Below, in pieces: positions 1 through 10,836 of a stretch of DNA of 64,000 bases; positions within the stretch are counted from its first letter, which is position 1, and every line of letters starts with the position of its first letter. The translations under genes were made by a program, and so were the position numbers. The notes beneath the pieces were generated by a model. The model saw only the letters and a list, made by a program, of their open reading frames with translations. It was not told the origin of the DNA and ran no database searches. Source of the DNA: Heliocidaris erythrogramma (Eukaryota; Echinodermata; Echinoidea; Camarodonta; Echinometridae); contig CM046853.1 in NCBI GenBank assembly GCA_025617745.1, positions 4,212,873 to 4,276,872 of the forward strand. Direction: 5' to 3'.

Positions 1-1626
1 ACTCAAGACATTTGTTGTACACCTTGATGGCAATTAAATGGTTATCTTCCTGTCATACTTTGATTTTGTTGGACAATTAAAAGACTGGTTGATAAGACTA
101 GATGTGACATCTCATGGGAAGAGGCACAGTGTTCTCTGTCCTCTCCCATCAATGAGATGGCCCAGCCCATAGAGGTCAACAAAGATCAGATCCAGTGCTG
201 TGATAATTCCACCTTGGGTTTCCTCCTCATCTCCAACTAAAAAGTGTTGGATCAAGGAGGAATGGAAACTTCAGAATTCCCAAACCAGGATAAGGATGAA
301 GATGATAAGTTCTTCTGAAACCCTATAGCCCAAGACTAGAGGAGAATCCACATTTCAAACACAGCTGCACTGTCGTCTGGACCTATTTTCTCACAAGTTA
401 TCAGACTTGGTTACATGTGTGAGATAACATTCATTGTATGCCATTGTAGATATGACCTGAAACTTATGTTTAACAAAATATGTGTATGTTCATGCCTGCT
501 TTAGATAGTAGAGATGAGATGCACTACTTGATTGTAAAAATGGAAGAAGAAGAAAAAAACAATGATACTTCCACTTCCAGTTGCAATGCCTATTGGGCAT
601 GGTATAAAAGTAGTTTTTAATTTTAGACTCTCATAATTAAGTGCTCTTCTATCTTCTCATCAGAATCTTATGAATTATGTTCCCGGGAGGAGGGGGGGGG
701 GGGGGTCACTAACCTCATTATGTGCTATGCAACCACGTCCACAAAAAGCATCGAAAAGGGTCAGTTTTCAGCCTTAAGGCATCAACGTTTCCCTTTAAAA
801 AGGGGCGTTTTTCACCTTCAATCACCGTTTAGAGTACCATAATGTCACCAGTCACGGACTGATTTGACAGTTTTGGATTCATAATTTTCAGAAAATACCA
901 TATTTGTTGAGGAATCACCACCCATTTGATGCTGAAAATGCTTGTGAATAAAATCCACTTGAAACATTGCATCTTGCTTCTACGGCGTGAACACCACTGC
1001 GGCGCTTCTGCGGGGCCTCTGCTGCTCCAGTGTCGCCCGCATTGTGCATCAGTGGTGCCGTACCCTTAGCTAATGATATTGTGAAGGAAGGATTAACCTA
1101 AGATAAATCACTCTGTTGTAAAAATATTCACACAGTTCACGGTGCGCTACTAAACCATACGCAGGAAGCTATCTGGCTATGGCATTGTCTTTGCGGCATT
1201 GTGCATGCGCACTGTGTAATGCGCTTGTCGGGCTGCCTATGTCATGATTTGTGTGTTGTAGGAATGGCGCGTCAAGACTGGAGCATATAGCATATAGCAT
1301 ATAGCATCTCGCATCTCGACGAGACAACCAACTTTGAACAAAGATAATTTGTTTCCAAACTGTTTTTCATGCAAAAAAATTGTCTGGCCAACATCTATGG
1401 AAACAGAAAATATGGTACATATTATTTATTTTGCTTCAGTCTGCTAAAGAGGAAGTTCTTTTTTTTCAAAAAAATTAGCAGAACATAAAAGAGCCCTGTG
1501 GATAATTCTTTTTGGAAACAAACTTTTCCAGCCATCATTCTTTGCTTCATCGCAGCCAGCGAATCACCGCATAGTTGTTCCTTATTTATTTTGGTAAAAT
1601 AACTGCTAGCCAATCGCATCCGTTCA
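1..1626. other. non-coding, no gene recognised
   Basis: AT-rich DNA without a convincing exon or long open frame. It contains a poly-G run near 690-706 and a short tandem of the 8-mer catatagc near 1286-1310. I looked for a signal-peptide exon ending in phase 1 that could join laminin exon 1 and did not find one. Confidence 0.6.
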
Positions 1627-2562
1627 TTGCGCTTAAGCCTGAGTCGAATCGATTGGTTAGCCGGTGTTCGATCGAAGACATCGACTCCCGAATACGTTTT
1701 GGCAAATTCGGTGCATCGATTTGTAGTCCGCCAGATTTTTGACTACCGTAGCCGCCATGAAAAAATCAAATAAAAAAAGAAACTCCGTAACGTACAGCAT
1801 ATATACTAGCAGAGAACGTGAAGGCGACTTCAAAGTTCAAACTGTTGGCTAACTTTCGCTAATTCGCTCGCGGAGGACGTCGCGCTTTACCTGTGCTTTC
1901 TCTATGGAAAAATTGTTTTGTCGTTACGAACTGAAGTTTACGATAATTTTCTTGCACTCTCTCTGCATTGTCAATTTGACAATTGTATAATTGAACATGA
2001 TAAATACGGGCATGAGTACGAGTGTTCCTACTTAATTCGCAATAACTAATATCACACTCTCATCAAATTGGCAATTACTTCTGAATGATCTCTGAAGCTG
2101 AATGAAGTCGAGTCTATATTGAGCGACGAAAAGTTTATTTCGTATTGTTTTTTTTTTTTGGCATCGAACAAACGTGTTCCATTCAGCTCTCCAAAGACAA
2201 AGTAAGATTATTAATTCTTTGAATTTGAATCATTGTCGGGTGTGTCGACAATGAGCATCGCTTCGTGCGACACTAGTGACATTTTAGGTAGCCATACGGA
2301 CTAGAAACTTAAGATTTTGGCTCGTCCGCTGTGATTTTTACTAGCCATTGGCTAGCGGGCTATCGTTAATTTCGAGCAGCGAGAGCCCATGCCCGCGATG
2401 CCAGCGGACTGGTCACCGGTGCATGGTGCATACACTGCGTGCAACTGTGTGCAACTCTGTTTTCACCGCACATCATTTATCGATTAACCGGTATTCGATC
2501 GAATCAAAGCCGTCGAATCCCGGTTTATGAAATATTTGATATGACTCAGGCTTAATTGCGCT
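1627..2562. mobile_element. putative TIR DNA element (degenerate)
   Basis: The ends are inverted: TTAAGCCTGAGTC near 1633 and GACTCAGGCTTAA near 2543, each beside a GCGC. A related block of about 40 bp containing TTCGATCGAA also occurs as a direct repeat near 1650-1695 and 2478-2522. No transposase is visible inside. This suggests a non-autonomous element or a rearranged pair; the boundaries are approximate. Confidence 0.4.
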
Positions 2563-2772
2563 CCTGAGAGACTTGGTCAGTTGATGTAGGGCGTTGCAGC
2601 AATGAGCTGTATTACAAGGATGCGCCACGACTGGTGACATTATGGTACCAAATAACCAATTCTGTCTTCGACATTTTTGGTTTAAATTGCATGTTATGAT
2701 AATCTTTTAATCCTTAAATGCTGCTTTTCATCTGTGGTTAATTCTCACAAGTAATTTGTTGATATGAGTAAC

Positions 2773-2813
2773 ACTCCTGATGATGGACAGTCAACCTGTC
2801 CGAAACGTCGAGT
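2773..2813 (+). ncRNA. hammerhead-ribozyme-like motif with minimal stem III
   Basis: All conserved core blocks occur in order. Stem I is ACTC (2773-2776) with GAGT (2810-2813). CTGATGA is at 2777-2783. Stem II is GGACAG (2785-2790) with CTGTCC (2796-2801) around the loop TCAAC. GAAA is at 2802-2805, followed by CGTC (2806-2809), with predicted cleavage after GTC. Stem III consists only of the self-complementary ACGT, so cleavage would need a dimer, as described for hammerhead motifs of Penelope-like retroelements. One extra U lies between CTGATGA and stem II, which may weaken or abolish activity. The open frame across this stretch is a shadow. Confidence 0.5.
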
Positions 2814-2846
2814 CTTCTCCACTCCCAGCCTTCTCATCTGGTTTAC

Positions 2847-2880
2847 AGTCCTTTTCAGGACTACACACTTTCAAGAAAGA
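2847..2880 (+). promoter_or_regulatory. histone-type 3'-end processing signal look-alike
   Basis: A 6-bp stem AGTCCT/AGGACT closes a TTTC loop (2847-2862). It is followed by ACACAC and, 9 nt after the stem, by CAAGAAAGA (2872-2880). That 9-mer is the sea urchin histone downstream element that pairs with U7 snRNA, and the 6-bp stem with a UUUC loop matches the histone hairpin geometry. The stem sequence differs from the usual GGCTCT/AGAGCC but keeps pairing. No histone ORF is nearby. It lies 34 nt downstream of the hammerhead-like motif, so I read it as part of a retroelement-like repeat. Function is inferred, not shown. Confidence 0.5.
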
Positions 2881-2965
2881 TTACTTCTACACTCTCTGAA
2901 TTTCTATCTCGCCTTTCCTTTTCTTCTCCTCTCAACTTTTCTCCACTTTCTTCTTCTTACTCAAT

Positions 2966-2981
2966 AGTCCTTTTCAGGACT
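2966..2981 (+). repeat. second copy of the histone-type hairpin
   Basis: The same 16-nt AGTCCT-TTTC-AGGACT hairpin recurs 119 bp after the first, followed by AACCACA but without CAAGAAAGA. The flanking words GGTTTACAGT (2839-2848) and ACTGTAAACC (about 2993-3002) are inverted, so the two hairpins sit in a weak inverted arrangement. Confidence 0.5.
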
Positions 2982-3009
2982 AACCACATGGTGAACTGTA
3001 AACCTTCTC

Positions 3010-3573
3010 CACGTTATCAGTACCACCATGCAAAGCTCTACCTTCAAAGAATAACACCAATTGGTGATTTGGATTGTTTGCATATCACTAAGGTTTATAT
3101 TCAAAAAGCATTATTTTTTGTTTTCCTGCTAATAGGGGTTATTTATTTTAAACACTATTAGGGGTATTATACTTGGTACCATAGTATTTTATATGCCACT
3201 TAGGGTATTTTTGGCTGGCATGATGACCCTGTTGATGCCATTTAGGGTATGTTTTTCGAGTTCTGTGATAACTATCATAACTCATTGGTTTTTCTGATGT
3301 GACGCCGCCGTATAGGGGTGCAAATTAGACTTTGTGCAATACGCCATTCAGGGTCCATTTTTGAAGTGTGTGGATGTGCTTGGGATGTTATGTTTAGGAT
3401 GTTATGTTTAGGGATGGATTGATTTAGATCCTTTAGTCAGTGGGATTAAATGCCTGATATCAGGTAAGTAGTCATATATGGATAATTGATTGAGAACACT
3501 GATGCAAATACCTAAATGCTATCATTTGACATTCTCTATTGACTACCAGTATTCTGTTATCATACAACTGAAT
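3010..3573. other. non-coding, dispersed TAGGGT words
   Basis: No gene seen. Between about 3130 and 3355 the stretch repeats short words such as attaggggt and gccatttagggta, which suggests a decayed short tandem or MITE. Nothing more specific can be supported. Confidence 0.4.
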
Positions 3574-4103
3574 TTTTATGCCTCCGCCCACCGTAGGTGG
3601 TTCCGGAGGTATTATGTTTTTGGGTCGTCCGTCCGTCCCCTTTTCGTTCTCGCGATAACTTAAAAACCGTGTTTTTTTTTGGGATCAGTTTGTAACTTGG
3701 CCCATGTATGCATATGGGAGGGACGATGAACTGATTAGATTTTGGGGTCTCAAGGTCAAAGGTCATAGAGGTCATTATATACATAAAAATGGTTCGTTCT
3801 TGTGATAACTTAGGAACCGTTTGGCGGATCAGCTTCTAACTTGGCCCATGTATTCATATGGGAGGGACGATGAACTGATCAGATTTTGGGGTCTCAAGGT
3901 CAAAGGTCAAAGGTCACAGAGGTAATTATGTACATAAAAATGGTTAGTTCTCGCAGTAACTTCAGAACTGTTTGACAGATCAGCTTCTAACCTGGCCCAT
4001 GTTTGCATACATGTATGGGAGGGACAATGAACTGATTAGATTTTAGGGTCTCAAGGTCAAAGGTCAGAGGCGTCATTATGTACATGTATAAAAATGGTTC
4101 TTG
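3574..4103 (+). repeat. tandem array of about 150-bp units with DR1 motifs
   Basis: The array begins with a GC-rich imperfect hairpin (TGCCTCCGCCCACC paired with GGTTCCGGAGG, 3580-3612) and a GTCCGTCC stretch. Three units follow, sharing tggcccatgt, gggagggac, tgaactgat and ggtctcaaggtcaaaggtca. Each unit carries AGGTCA-A-AGGTCA (3753-3765, 3897-3909, 4054-4066); unit 2 has a third half-site (3911-3916). A related hairpin start is seen at 31034-31070. Confidence 0.75.
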
Positions 4104-5811
4104 ATGTATGGAGTCCAGGCCTACCTACATGTATTTTAGAAATTTCAAGGGGACAGTGGTCTATTTGCTATAAAATATCTATTTCCTTGGTGTATTTGAT
4201 GATTGTAAGTCATCAATGGTAAGTTTTTTATTTGAAAATGAAATGAAATAAATTTTCTGTCTCCTGTGCTTTTTAAGTGAAAAGATTTGTAATTTTGTTG
4301 GACCAATCCTTTTTAGAATGTACATACCATACATTTCCAATCTGGTGATGGCAGAGGCATAAATTCGGACTAGATTCATCTAGTTCGGATATTACTTTTT
4401 TGTAGGTGCGAGCCATAATTTGCATGTAATTTAGGGCCGGTCTTATGTAACCCTAGTACAGGCCTATATGTAACTCCAAAATCAGAATTTCCTTCTATAT
4501 GTAGTGACTGTATTTTCGTACTGGAACTGTCAAATCTGCTGTTTGTTGTTTGAGAAACATTGACAAGCAAACATGTGGGAGAGCGAAGTAAAGTGATGAA
4601 CCAAGCTGATATGCAGTGATAGCATACCACACATAGCAGGTGAGGTATATAAGGTCATCTGCCCCTCTACATCATCTACCATTGGGTCCACATATTTAAA
4701 GTATGGAACAGTACCTCACCACATCAATCTTCATTTAGGAACAAATGCTATGATACATGTAGGGTCTAACACAGTGGTGCCTGTGTTCTATACCAATCTA
4801 GAACCAAAAGATACATGTAGGCCTAAAAGTTGTCAACATGGTTTAATATTTAGCAGTTTTCTTCACAAATGCCTTTCACTGTGACTTCAGTCCCACATGT
4901 TATTAGTATATTGCATTATTGGTTCAACATTATCCACCCAGTAGTATTGAACAATGGTTAAACATAAATCAAAATAACTGAGATATTACAGCACTTGTTT
5001 TGAGGAGAGTGGTTGGATAAGCTATTGTATTTTGTCTCATACAGTGCATGCTAAATAAAGAAACATACATTGATATTAATTTATGTTAAGACCTATTTAA
5101 ATTGAAGGAACATTAATGATTGTTTCTTGCTTTTGATTGTACCGTATATTCAACAATAGAATGTCAGATATGTGTATGCCTAAGAAACTTATTTAGTACA
5201 TATACACATGTGGTGCAGATTTGATCCAAATAACAAACATGATAAACTGTCATAATGGGTTTATACAGGAACCTGTAGATAGAGGTGTCTGGTCTGTTCT
5301 ATATCCTTCACCCTGCTTACATGGTACACTGACTGCTTTCATATCATTTGTACTCTACCTCAAACTCTACCACCCACCTATTTCTTCAGAATGCATTCTC
5401 TCTCTACCATAGTAAACAAGCCATCCCTTCGTTGGCATTGAAGTGTGTTACTATTATTAGCTGGTGTACACCAACATATTGTCATGTAAAGTTGTTCCCC
5501 CGGTTAGCTGAATAGAAACTATTTTTTAATTTCTCTTGATGGCAGGGTATTCTTTGTTCAACTAAGAAAAAGTTATGGTTCCAGACGTGGAATTCTCGTT
5601 AGATCATATTTTGCCTGGTGCTCTCATTTTGTCTACAAGCTGTGTTGTGAGTTAATTTGTGACTGCCTCTATCTACATTACAAAGAATTAGACGTTTTAC
5701 ATCTAATTAATTAAAGATTATGAAAAGCAGATAGGGCCTATATTTGTAGGAAGAGATAAACCTGACATTTTATCCTGTTCTAGCTTTAATTTAAATCAAT
5801 AATTGATTTGG
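4104..5811. other. non-coding, nothing recognised
   Basis: AT-rich unique-looking DNA. Small open frames show no family resemblance and no consistent splice context. Confidence 0.6.
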
Positions 5812-6820
5812 TTTTGAGGGCTTTCAACGATCACTCACGTAATCACGTCACGGCGCAATATCGCGTTTTGAGTACATTCAAAGAAACACTTCCTCTAATC
5901 TACGAAGTGTTGGGTTACGTGACCTAACATTTTGTTAAAATACGATAAACAAACCATGAATGGTCACGTTACTTGAAGCACACGTTAAAAAATTATTGTA
6001 AATGGTTATTGAGAAGAGACTAACAGAATCGAAGCAAGCCCGGAGTGGCGGGATAGCTGTCATGAGCGGCAGCGTGTGTAGACACTGTGTCAGATTACCT
6101 CTCGACGATGAATGTGTAACTGCAATTTCGAGAAGAGATTGTTTCAATAATTGCCCAACATGACTCGGTTTTTAAAATGTAGAGAAATTATGATAGATCA
6201 CCTTGAAGTGTACAATTTACATTTCTAAATTAACTAAATGTACCTAGGAATTTAACCGTTTTCCCAGCTCTACTCACTCTGTCCTTTTGAAATTAAATCT
6301 CTCAGCAGGTTTGTCAGGACAGTGCCAATTTTGAACTGACAGGACCCAGTAACTTGGCATGATACCATTTTATCTTTAAAAAAAGAAAAGAAATAATAAT
6401 TTAAAAAAAAGATAACCAAAAAAAAAAGAGGAGTCAATTGCATTATTTTAAATGATTAAAGTCTGAAAAAAAAAGTTGTTGGTGATAATAGTCAAAATTG
6501 ACTGATTGCCATATAACAATAATCAACAACAACAACAACATTTTGTGTTGGTGACGTCATTGTATAATCTTATGCAGTCATGACTAGTCTCAATAAAAGC
6601 ATTTGCAATTTTAAGAATCGTAATAAATTGTTAGATAAAGTTAATAAAACCTCATGTCACATAGTGACTATTCGTGGTTTACTGGCAGGTAAAATGCTAA
6701 GTTTAGACCCAACACTTTGTAGATTAGAGGACGTGTTTCTTCGAAAGTATTCAAAGCGTGATGATTGCGCCGTGACGTGATTACGTGAGTGAACGTTGCA
6801 AACCAGTTTTGAGTGACCAA
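5812..6820. mobile_element. non-autonomous hairpin DNA element (about 1 kb)
   Basis: Two arms of about 200 bp are inverted. A 28-bp core is identical in inverse orientation at 5832-5859 and 6764-6791 (CACTCACGTAATCACGTCAC followed by GGCGCAAT). Similarity continues inward through the words TCTAATCTAC and AAGTGTTGGGT. No transposase is encoded; the small open frames overlap the arms. Outer ends are approximate and no clear target duplication was found. Confidence 0.75.
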
Positions 6821-7203
6821 ATGCAACTTGGTTTTATGGAGAAAAAAAACTTTTGACCTTATCTAATTGAGCTGCTGAGTTGGTCCCTAATAACTCTCAC
6901 TGTGAGAATAAGATTGAGGATTGTTAGACAGGCACTGTTGTAGAAGAAAAAAATATGGTTTATTCATAGCATTCCCTATGTCTGGGCTCCATGCAATTTT
7001 TTTTTTAAAGGGGAGTGAGGGTAGATGGTGGAAAGGGGGGGGGGGAGGTCTAAATTGAAATTTTTAGGATGTGTATGGGCCCCACACTAAAAACTTCACA
7101 ATTAGCTTAGCGAAACTTAATGGCACGTGAAGATGTTAATGACAAAATTATTCAAAATCATAATTTTATTCCATAGAGGCAGAACCAAAATATTAGGTTG
7201 TAG

Positions 7204-7594
7204 AATAGAGTACCAAAGTGATGACGTCACAAAAAGCTATTTTTTCATTTTGACATTTTTTATACCATATCTCAAAGGAACATGGTGAAAAACATCCAGA
7301 GCCCAAATTTATGGCTATTGGGCCCTGAGATATGGCCGCATGAATACCTCCTTAGCCCCATTGAAGTCAGTGTTAAATTGGCCTGGTTCTAAACTGTTAA
7401 GAACCAGGCCAATTTTCACTGACTTCAATGGGGCTAATTAGATATTCATATAGCCATAACTTGGGCCACCATGAACTGATTCATGTCAAATTTGATGTGT
7501 GAACGTTTTCCATCATGCTCTACCTAAATATGGTCATAAAAATACTGAAATACAAAAATCAAAATTTGATGACGTCACACTTCGGTACTCTATT
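7204..7594. mobile_element. full-length palindromic MITE (391 bp)
   Basis: The element starts AATAGAGTACC and ends GGTACTCTATT. The arms pair almost to the centre, closing with GGCCTGGTTCT (7380-7390) and AGAACCAGGCC (7400-7410) around 9 nt. The arms differ by scattered substitutions and indels, so it is an old copy. There is no coding capacity. Confidence 0.85.
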
Positions 7595-7700
7595 ATTATT
7601 TAATTCTATTAATAATAATAATAATTAACAATTCTTATATAGCGCATAACACTTTGCGGGGCATGTCTCTATGCGCTTAGCATGTCTCTATGCGATTAGC
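7595..7700 (-). repeat. LINE/SINE 3'-tail fragment
   Basis: Read on the minus strand, GCGCTATATAAGAATTGTT leads into an (ATT)n tail, the usual 3' end of L2/CR1-type LINEs and of SINEs that use them. The tail abuts the MITE at 7594. The body is missing. Confidence 0.5.
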
Positions 7701-9906
7701 ATGTCTCTAATTTGAAGCAAAGCAACAAGAAAATGTTTATTCAGGTAAGACTGATTGTTCATCTAGATGCACAGACAAAACTAGGAATTTTGCTCTTTGC
7801 GCCTTTCCCCTCTTCTTTACATGCCATTACATGTAGGTTTCACTAAGCTACCTTAGTTGGGGGTCCAGACTGTTACAATTTGGGACCCTTAAGACCCCAG
7901 TAAATATGTAGCCCTGCCATGTGATTGATGTGAATCTGGAAGCAGACAGTCAATCACATTATCCATGTTCCACTCCTGACCTCTTTTACCTAAACACAAA
8001 TCTCCCATGACAAAAACCATTATAATGAGGAGAAGTGCTAGGGTGACTCACAATAACCTGCACCCCAAGGCTCACATGAAGCTAATCCCTCTTTCAATAG
8101 GCGCCTTGATAGAAAAGCTCTTGTATGCTAGCTTCCTTGGCCGCTCTCTTTGACCACAGACCAGGGGTGAAGCTCCGAGCTCCTATACTCATCACATCAT
8201 ATACTGCATCTCACATCGATCCTGACAAACTCATGAAAGTTTCATAAATTGTGTGTAGGCTTACATGTAAAAAAAGATGTTCAGTGCTTGACTTTACCTG
8301 TATTTTAGATCTGACAAAAGATGTTACATTTATATTTTTAATTTAAAAAAAAATCAATGTATTCATAACCAAACTGCTATTATGGCATCAGGGTTGGTGT
8401 AAACAGGAACCATATATTATCATTGGTTTTAGAATTTCTTTGAGGAATTTAGTGTTGTAAAGGATATGAGCATAGTTGTAATGCCATGATCTCTGCTTTC
8501 TTTTGTTCACACTCGAAACATGTATGAATTTGTCTTGAAATGCCATAGAAGTATTGGTAATTTGCATTTTATTGAGGTTTCCCCACATTTTAAGATTATG
8601 TTAGTCTTATGCATGTATTGGTAAGCTGTTCCAGAACATGAGTAAAGCCAGTAAGCCTGATCTTTCATCCATTTACTACTAGAGATCAGGAGCAGACCTT
8701 AAGAAAAAGAACAAGTTTGTATGGCTTTATGCTACGCAGTGAGCATCAACAAAAATCCTGGACCTCTATCTTGAGCATATTACAATCTATCTTTGAGCCT
8801 ATTGCACACTTTAAATTCTTTGATAGAAGAAGCTTTGTGTTTTTTCCACAGTTGCGTAACTTGTTGTGCTTGAGTCAACCCAAGAAAGAAATGGATTGAG
8901 GGGTCACAAACTAAATATACCTTAACAATATTACTGAATCTTGAAAACTGAATCTGGGTGAAGTTAGAATGAGTAGAATAGAATGAGAATGAGTTCTGCA
9001 CAAGTTTTAATAATTTTTATTCAAAATAAGGATGAATCATAGTGAAGAATGTTCCAGTTCCCAGTTATCTCATGTGTTTGCCCAAAGTTGCAGAATAATT
9101 CAATTTACCGGTAGGTCAGCTTATTCAAGTCTTTATCATTTAAATGTTAGCTTTCATGTAGAGCTATATTGATATTTTCTCAATAATTTTCATACTCTTA
9201 CATTGTCAATGAAGTAAAATCTGAAACATACTATTCTCTCTTTCTGTGATAACTTCAATATAAGGCAAAATTACCTATAAATTCTTATCTCATTGGCGAT
9301 TTTTAGTTGTAACATATATGCAACAGCAATAGAGTATGAATACATAAGAAGAATTACTAGTAGATTATGGAATCTCACAACATTAAGCCCTCCATTTGCA
9401 TTCCACTTCAAAGAGGGTTTTGTGGACCTGAACAAATGAAGAAAAATAGCTAGAAGAGAATGAGTGTTTGCTGTCCGCAGTAAGGGTTAAGTGTGTAGAG
9501 GGTGAATTGGCCAATTATTTGCACTGGCAGGAAGTCTGATAATGTTAATTGGGACTAGGGAATGACCCCATGCCGAATAAATGTGAAGGGCCAGCTGGTT
9601 GTGGTATGAGGTAATCCAAAGGCCAGGTCCTCTGACTTACAATGGGTATTACTGTATTCTCCATGCTATACCAATATGGTATCAACAGTATGAACTTTTA
9701 CAAGTCAGAAGAATTTGGACGTTTGTAAATGAAAATGTACCAAAATTGGGGAATGTGATGTACATGTTTGATGTAATTTCTGCACCTACACCCTGCTCCC
9801 CAAATCTATTCCTTCATGTAATACTGCTGAAATTAACTAATAAACTGATTGATTTAGTGAATAGTTTTATTACCACTATTCATAAAATGTTGTTATGCCA
9901 TCAATG
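7701..9906. other. non-coding, upstream of laminin exon 1
   Basis: No gene recognised. The missing first laminin exon should end in phase 1 before a GT donor. Donor-like GTAAG words near 7745 and 8611 do not follow a hydrophobic ATG-led reading frame in that phase. Confidence 0.5.
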
Positions 9907-10188
9907 CAGTGGTGCAAATTCATTTTGAAATTCGGGTAGGGGGACACCACATGATTTAACTGTCCGAAATGTCTGAAATTTTCTGACTACCAAAAAGAAA
10001 AAAACAGGGTATCACATTATTTGGGTCTAGTTTTCCTCCCAAATTCTCTGACAAGCAACAAAAAAGAAAAGAAAAAATATTCTTCAAAAAGGTGGGGGGA
10101 GGGGGGACATTGGCCTATCTTCAAAAAGGTGTTGGGACATGTCCCCCTGTCCAACCCCCCCCCGCCCCCCCCTGGATTTGCACCTAGT
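9907..10188. mobile_element. hAT-like MITE, copy 1
   Basis: Terminal words CAGTGGTGCAAATTCA and TGGATTTGCACC are inverted, and the interior shares long stretches with 61484-61730 (for example gatttaactgtccgaaatg). The interior holds G- and C-rich runs. It ends only about 85 bp before laminin exon 1. The target duplication is degraded here. Confidence 0.7.
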
Positions 10189-10273
10189 CTAATGGCAGAT
10201 GAATTGAATTGTGTATAAAGTGCATCTTAAATGATGTAACCTAATTTAATATTATTTTGTTTGTTTCTTTCAG

Positions 10274-10836
10274 CTGTAGTCAGCTATGGCCAGCTCATCC
10301 CTTCCAGTGCATGTGAAGGAGACAGTTGTTACGCTGGTGACCTTCTTATAGGTCGTGAAGACAAACTCTATGCTTCTTCAACATGCGGTCTGAATGGGGC
10401 AGAACCTTTTTACATTGTCAGCCATCTTGAGAACCGCAACCGTGAGATCTTTTACTGCGACTCGCGGACGCCATGGCAGGAAGGTGTCAACGAGCTCAAC
10501 CACGAGATCAAACATGTGGTAACATCCATGGACAACTCTCAGAAGAAACTGAGATGGTGGCAGTCAGAAAATGGCTTAGAACAGGTCTACATCCAGTTTG
10601 ACCTAGAAGCAGTCTTCCATTTCACCCATCTTATCATGACCTTCAAGTCATTCAGGCCCAGGGCTATGGTCATAGAGAGGTCCTCTGACTTTGGGCATAC
10701 ATGGAAGCCATACAGGTATTTTGCCTATGATTGTGAGGGTAGCTTTCCTCAAGTGTCCAGAGCACCCATCAATAATATTAGCCAAGTGATCTGTGAGAGC
10801 AGATACTCATCAGTTGAGCCATCTACAGGAGGAGAG
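10274..10836 (+). CDS. laminin beta exon 1: LN domain
   Basis: Begins in a split codon after TTTCAG and ends GAG before gtaaga. It encodes most of the N-terminal LN domain, with conserved words [38 protein letters not shown] and YRYFAYDCE. The mature N-terminus is near its start, so the signal peptide must be in an upstream exon ending in phase 1. Confidence 0.95.

Noticed and set aside
2764-2967. 67-codon open frame starting at an ATG
   Set aside because: It covers the ribozyme-like motif and hairpin; the pattern is explained by RNA structure, not coding.
9599-9928. 109-codon open frame before laminin exon 1 as a possible leader exon
   Set aside because: No signal-peptide character in a frame that ends in phase 1 at a donor; it runs into the MITE.
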